This document shows, in pieces, positions 5,497 to 8,734 of a stretch of 8,734 nt of DNA. The notes under the pieces were generated by a model, which was given only the letters and a program-made list of their open reading frames with translations, was not told the DNA's origin and made no database searches. Position 1 is the stretch's first letter. Every line of letters starts with the position of its first letter. The translations under genes were made by a program, and so were the position numbers. Source of the stretch: an uncultured Arenimonas sp. GTDB lineage: Bacteria; Pseudomonadota; Gammaproteobacteria; Xanthomonadales; Xanthomonadaceae. The stretch spans positions 1-8,734 of the forward strand of contig CAMPHE010000058.1 of NCBI GenBank assembly GCA_946885815.1, in the 5' to 3' direction.

Positions 5497-7521
5497 TCAG
5501 GACATCAGGCCCTGCGTCCGCAACCGGTGGATCTCGTCGCGGATCCGCGCGGCGTCCTCGAACTCGAGGTCGCGCGCGTGCTGGTGCATCTGCGTCTCCA
5601 GCTGCTTGAGCTTGACCGCGAGCTGCGCCGGGTCGAGCGCGGCGTAGTCGGCCGGTCCGGGTTCGCCGACCTTGCGGCCCTTGCCGCGGCCCTTGCCCTT
5701 CGCCTCTTCCGGCTCGGCGCGGGCGCCTTCCATCACGTCCATCACCGCGCGGACGATCGACGTCGGCGTGATGCCGTGCTCCAGGTTGTACTCGACCTGC
5801 TTCGCGCGGCGGCGGTCGGTCTCGTCGATCGCCGCCTGCATCGACGCCGTCATCCGGTCGGCGTACAGGATCGCCTTGCCGCGCACGTTGCGCGCCGCGC
5901 GGCCGATCGTCTGGATCAGCGAGCCGGTCGAGCGCAGGAAGCCTTCCTTGTCGGCGTCGAGGATCGCGACCAGCGACACCTCGGGCATGTCGAGGCCTTC
6001 GCGCAGCAGGTTGATGCCCACCAGCACGTCGAACACGCCGAGGCGCAGGTCGCGGATGATCTCGACGCGCTCGACAGTGTCGACGTCGCTGTGCAGGTAG
6101 CGCACGCGGACGCCGTGCTCGGCGAGGTAGTCGGTGAGGTTCTCGGCCATGCGCTTGGTCAGTGTCGTCACCAGCACGCGGTCGCCCTGCTTCACCCGTT
6201 CGTTGATCTCCGACAGCAGGTCGTCGACCTGGGTGGCGACGGGCCGGATCTCCACCGGCGGATCGATCAGACCGGTCGGCCGCACCACCAGTTCGACCAC
6301 CTGCTCGCCCGACTGCTCGAATTCGTACTTGCCCGGCGTCGCCGACACGAAGATCGTGCGCGGCGAGCGGCGCTCCCATTCCTCGAACTTCAACGGCCGG
6401 TTGTCCAGTGCCGACGGCAGACGGAAGCCGAACTCGACCAGCGTCTCCTTGCGCGAGCGGTCACCCTTGTACATCGCGCCGACCTGCGGAACCGTGACAT
6501 GCGATTCGTCGACGACCAGCAGCGCGTCCGGCGGCAGGTAGTCGAACAGGCACGGCGGCGGTTCGCCGGGCATCTGCCCCGTCAGGTGACGGCTGTAGTT
6601 CTCGATGCCGGAGCAGAACCCGACTTCGGCCATCATCTCCAGGTCGTACATCGTGCGCTGCTGCAGGCGCTGCGCCTCGATCAGCTTGTTGGCCTTGTAC
6701 AGCTCCTCCATCCGCGCGCTGAACTCGACCTTGATCGTCTCGATCGCCTCCAGCACCGTCTTGCGCGTGGTCACATAATGCGATTTCGGGTACAGCGTGA
6801 AGCGCTGCAGCTTCTTCGTCACGTGGCCAGTCAACGGGTCGAACATCGACAGGGCCTCGATCTCGCCGTCGAACAGCTCGATGCGCAGCGCCTCGATCTC
6901 GGACTCCGCCGGGTGCACGTCGATCACCTCTCCTCGCACGCGGAACGCGCCGCGTACGAGTTCGGTGTCGTTGCGGCGGTACTGCATCTCGGTGACGCGG
7001 CGGATCAGTTCGCGCTGGTCGATGCGATCGCCTTTCACCAGGTGCAGGACCATCCGGAAGTACTCGTTCGGATCACCGAGGCCGTAGATCGCCGACACCG
7101 ACGCGACCACGATCGCGTCACGCCGCTCCAGCAGCGACTTCGTCGCCGACAGCCGCATCTGCTCGATGTGCTCGTTGACGTTGCTGTCCTTCTCGATGAA
7201 CGTGTCGGTCGACGGGATGTACGCCTCGGGCTGGTAGTAGTCGTAGTAGCTGACGAAATACTCCACCGAGTTGTTCGGGAAGAACGACTTGAACTCGCCG
7301 TAGAGCTGCGCCGCGAGCGTCTTGTTGGGCGCCATCACCAGCGTCGGCTTCTGCACGCGCTCGATCACGTTGGCGATCGTGAACGTCTTGCCCGACCCGG
7401 TGACGCCGAGAACCGTCTGCCGCGCCAGGCCGGCCTCGAATCCGGCGACGAGGCGTTCGATCGCGGCCGGCTGGTCGCCGGCAGGCTCGAAGGGCGAGAC
7501 GAGTTCGAAGCGTTCGGACAT
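5497..7521 (-). CDS. uvrB: UvrABC excinuclease subunit B
   Basis: UvrB is the damage-verifying helicase-like ATPase of nucleotide excision repair. UvrA loads it, and it recruits UvrC for incision. The product is 674 aa (E. coli 673) and complete. Visible motifs are Walker A GVTGSGKT (39-46, K45), [15 protein letters not shown] (64-78), and the DNA-clamping beta-hairpin with its tyrosines [12 protein letters not shown] (92-103). Also present are Walker B DESH, SATPG, the motif-VI block QTIGRAARN, and the C-terminal UVR domain (about 634-668, [20 protein letters not shown]) that contacts UvrC. A Lys/Gly-rich linker ([10 protein letters not shown]) precedes the UVR domain. The ATG at 7521 begins the family-typical [17 protein letters not shown], but no good Shine-Dalgarno precedes it. 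I see no LexA-type box in the short upstream region. It is the only protein gene in its transcript here. Confidence 0.98.
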   Translation of the reverse strand: MSERFELVSPFEPAGDQPAAIERLVAGFEAGLARQTVLGVTGSGKTFTIANVIERVQKPTLVMAPNKTLAAQLYGEFKSFFPNNSVEYFVSYYDYYQPEAYIPSTDTFIEKDSNVNEHIEQMRLSATKSLLERRDAIVVASVSAIYGLGDPNEYFRMVLHLVKGDRIDQRELIRRVTEMQYRRNDTELVRGAFRVRGEVIDVHPAESEIEALRIELFDGEIEALSMFDPLTGHVTKKLQRFTLYPKSHYVTTRKTVLEAIETIKVEFSARMEELYKANKLIEAQRLQQRTMYDLEMMAEVGFCSGIENYSRHLTGQMPGEPPPCLFDYLPPDALLVVDESHVTVPQVGAMYKGDRSRKETLVEFGFRLPSALDNRPLKFEEWERRSPRTIFVSATPGKYEFEQSGEQVVELVVRPTGLIDPPVEIRPVATQVDDLLSEINERVKQGDRVLVTTLTKRMAENLTDYLAEHGVRVRYLHSDVDTVERVEIIRDLRLGVFDVLVGINLLREGLDMPEVSLVAILDADKEGFLRSTGSLIQTIGRAARNVRGKAILYADRMTASMQAAIDETDRRRAKQVEYNLEHGITPTSIVRAVMDVMEGARAEPEEAKGKGRGKGRKVGEPGPADYAALDPAQLAVKLKQLETQMHQHARDLEFEDAARIRDEIHRLRTQGLMS

Positions 7522-7553
7522 GGGCGGGCGAAGCGGCGCGGGGGCGACCGTCG

Positions 7554-7559
7554 AGTATA
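7554..7559 (-). promoter_or_regulatory. Possible uvrB -10 box
   Basis: TATACT on the minus strand, 32 nt before the uvrB ATG, matches the -10 hexamer of the tRNA-Val promoter. No recognisable -35 box lies 15-19 nt upstream; that position is occupied by the inverted repeat at 7564-7582. The promoter may be weak or activator-dependent. Confidence 0.4.
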
Positions 7560-7563
7560 GACA

Positions 7564-7582
7564 CCGGCCGATCTTCGGCCGG
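7564..7582. repeat. Perfect inverted repeat upstream of uvrB
   Basis: CCGGCCGA-TCT-TCGGCCGG, an 8-bp perfect inverted repeat with a 3-bp centre. It lies between the putative uvrB -10 box and the tRNA-Asn promoter and covers the region where a uvrB -35 would lie. No U-tract follows on either strand, so it is not an obvious terminator. A protein-binding site is possible but unproven. Confidence 0.55.
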
Positions 7583-7616
7583 GCCCGGCCCCGGGACCGT
7601 GAAGGATCGGCCGCGG

Positions 7617-7644
7617 TTGACCCCCGGGGCGCGTCGGGTAAAAT
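7617..7644 (+). promoter_or_regulatory. tRNA-Asn promoter
   Basis: TTGACC (7617-7622), a 16-nt spacer and TAAAAT (7639-7644), followed by a GC-rich discriminator (GCGCGTCCCC) and then the tRNA 5' end 11 nt after the -10 box. Transcription should begin only a few nucleotides before the mature 5' end. Confidence 0.75.
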
Positions 7645-7654
7645 GCGCGTCCCC

Positions 7655-7731
7655 GCCCGAATAGCTCAGCCGGTTAGAGCACTTGACTGTTAATCAGGGG
7701 GTCGTTGGTTCGAGTCCAACTTCGGGCGCCA
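7655..7731 (+). tRNA. tRNA-Asn (anticodon GTT)
   Basis: The acceptor stem GCCCGAA (7655-7661) pairs with TTCGGGC (7721-7727), followed by discriminator G and an encoded CCA (7729-7731). The D arm is GCTC/GAGC. The anticodon loop CTGTTAA gives anticodon GTT at 7689-7691. The T arm is GTTGG-TTCGAGT-CCAAC. It is a single-gene transcript with its own promoter and terminator. Confidence 0.98.
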
Positions 7732-7741
7732 CTGATTGAAG

Positions 7742-7764
7742 AACGCCCGCCATGCGCGGGCGTT
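7742..7764. terminator. Bidirectional terminator after tRNA-Asn
   Basis: AACGCCCGC (7742-7750), CATGC loop, GCGGGCGTT (7756-7764), then TTTCG on the plus strand. It lies 10 nt after the tRNA CCA. On the minus strand the same hairpin lies 19 nt after the stop of the ClpP-like gene, with the tail CTTCAATC, so it can serve both convergent genes. Confidence 0.8.
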
Positions 7765-7783
7765 TTCGTGTGTGCGGCCGCGA

Positions 7784-8734
7784 TCATTCCGTGCCGCTGG
7801 CGTCCGCGGCGCCCGCGGACAGTGCCGGGTCGGGCGCCGGCTCCTCCTGCGCGAGGTCGAATTCCGACAACGGGCTTTCGGCCGGGCAGTCGGGATCCGG
7901 GAATCCGAATTCCCTGCGCAGGGCGAGTCCGCAGGCGTTGAGTTCCTCCAGCTCCCCGGCCTTGGTGCGGCACTTGCGGTCGAACGCACGGGCGAACGCG
8001 TCGCGACGCGAGACGAATTCGTCGCCGCATTCGCGCTGCAGGCGCAGGCGGTCGAGATCGTCCTGCGCCGGGTTGACGCCGTCGAGCCCGAACCGCAGCA
8101 GTTCGTCGTCGGTCAGCAGGCGCAGATTGCGGTTGGGCACCGCCATCATCAGGTCGGCGACGGCCACGCTGGTGCCGTTGCGCTCGAGGTAGTCGCGCAC
8201 GCGGCCGTGGACCAGCCGCAGTTCGGCGTTGAGGTCGGCGCGCGTCGAGACCGAGGAACTCAGGCGGATGATGCGGTGGATGCCGACCTTGCCGGCGATG
8301 CGACGCACGTCGCCGGCACTCAGCAGGAACACGCAACTGCTGTGGCACATCGAATCCTCACGGACCCAGATCATCCAGCGCGACCCGGCGATGAAGTCGC
8401 CGGCGCGGATCGCGTCTTCGACCAGGCCACCGGCGGAATCGATGTCGAGCACGCGCTTGCGGATGCCTAGCGCGTTGGCCACCTCGGTGATCCGCTCGAC
8501 CAGCGCGGTGAAATCGGCGGCGATGCGGCCGCGATAGCGCAGGCGCATCACGCCGCGATCGGCGCAGGCGCCCAGCAGCACATCGAGCGACTCGCGGTCG
8601 AGGGCCGCCACGGGCTCGCCGTCACCGTGCGCCGCGTAGTCGAGTTCGCAGCTGACCCACGCCTCGCCGGAATCGAGCGTGACCGGGGACCAGTCGATCG
8701 GCGAGGAGCGCAACGGCTTTTCAGTCGGCGCCAC
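7784..8734 (-). CDS. ClpP/crotonase-like protein, 5' partial
   Basis: The frame runs off the right edge, so 316 codons are visible and the true start is probably outside; a GTG at the very edge is not good evidence of one. The middle resembles predicted periplasmic ClpP-like serine-hydrolase proteins (COG3904 type). Numbering from the edge, VLDIDSAGGLVEDAI (95-109) takes the place of the usual DSPGG oxyanion loop. MCHSSCVFLLSAGDVRRIAG (129-148) carries the candidate nucleophile S132 between C130 and C134. GIHRI (151-155) offers H153. A C-terminal region contains four more cysteines (C236, C255, C268, C283) and ends in an acidic Pro/Ala-rich tail. Eight cysteines in all suggest an exported, disulfide-bonded protein, but any signal peptide or anchor lies off the window. 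The substrate is unknown and proteolysis is unproven. It converges on tRNA-Asn, sharing a terminator. Confidence 0.75.
   Translation of the reverse strand: MAPTEKPLRSSPIDWSPVTLDSGEAWVSCELDYAAHGDGEPVAALDRESLDVLLGACADRGVMRLRYRGRIAADFTALVERITEVANALGIRKRVLDIDSAGGLVEDAIRAGDFIAGSRWMIWVREDSMCHSSCVFLLSAGDVRRIAGKVGIHRIIRLSSSVSTRADLNAELRLVHGRVRDYLERNGTSVAVADLMMAVPNRNLRLLTDDELLRFGLDGVNPAQDDLDRLRLQRECGDEFVSRRDAFARAFDRKCRTKAGELEELNACGLALRREFGFPDPDCPAESPLSEFDLAQEEPAPDPALSAGAADASGTE

Noticed and set aside
5527..7560. Plus-strand open frame of 677 codons antisense to uvrB
   Set aside because: The opposite strand encodes full-length UvrB with all helicase motifs. The frame has no domain, is His/Arg/Asp-rich and has no ribosome-binding site.
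7522..7600. LexA/SOS box for uvrB
   Set aside because: No CTGT-N8-ACAG-like or other SOS palindrome is visible; the inverted repeat present has a different sequence.

Overview
The window is high-GC bacterial DNA with tightly packed genes. The thrS-infC order, the encoded CCA on both tRNAs and the IF-3, ThrRS and UvrB sequences point to a gammaproteobacterium, most likely of the Xanthomonadales/Lysobacter group. That placement is from remembered family sequences, not a search.

Layout from left to right. 1-195 is the gap downstream of infC; rpmI-rplT would be expected beyond the left edge. infC (196-723, minus) begins at an ATC codon and follows thrS (769-2676, minus). The thrS leader holds a sigma70-like promoter and, between that promoter and the thrS ATG, a hairpin with a U8 tail. 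Next is a small outer-membrane beta-barrel gene (2919-3473, minus) with its own terminator. A two-gene plus-strand operon follows: a fold-type-IV PLP aminotransferase (3610-4542) overlapping by ATGA a PAPS-sulfotransferase-like protein (4539-5297). It ends at a hairpin shared with the convergent minus-strand tRNA-Val(GAC), which has its own promoter just downstream of uvrB (5497-7521, minus). A short divergent region carries a perfect inverted repeat and the promoter of tRNA-Asn(GTT) (7655-7731, plus). A bidirectional terminator separates that tRNA from a ClpP/crotonase-like, Cys-rich protein (7784-8734, minus) whose 5' end lies off the window.

Most of the window is core translation and repair: initiation factor, threonyl-tRNA synthetase, two tRNAs, and the excision-repair damage-recognition helicase. 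The least understood content is the aminotransferase/sulfotransferase pair. The same two domains appear, from memory, as one fused polypeptide in plants, and this aminotransferase seems to lack the usual PLP N1-binding Glu. The partial ClpP-like protein and the thrS leader terminator are the next most interesting. No mobile element, CRISPR array, prophage or obvious horizontally acquired island is visible.
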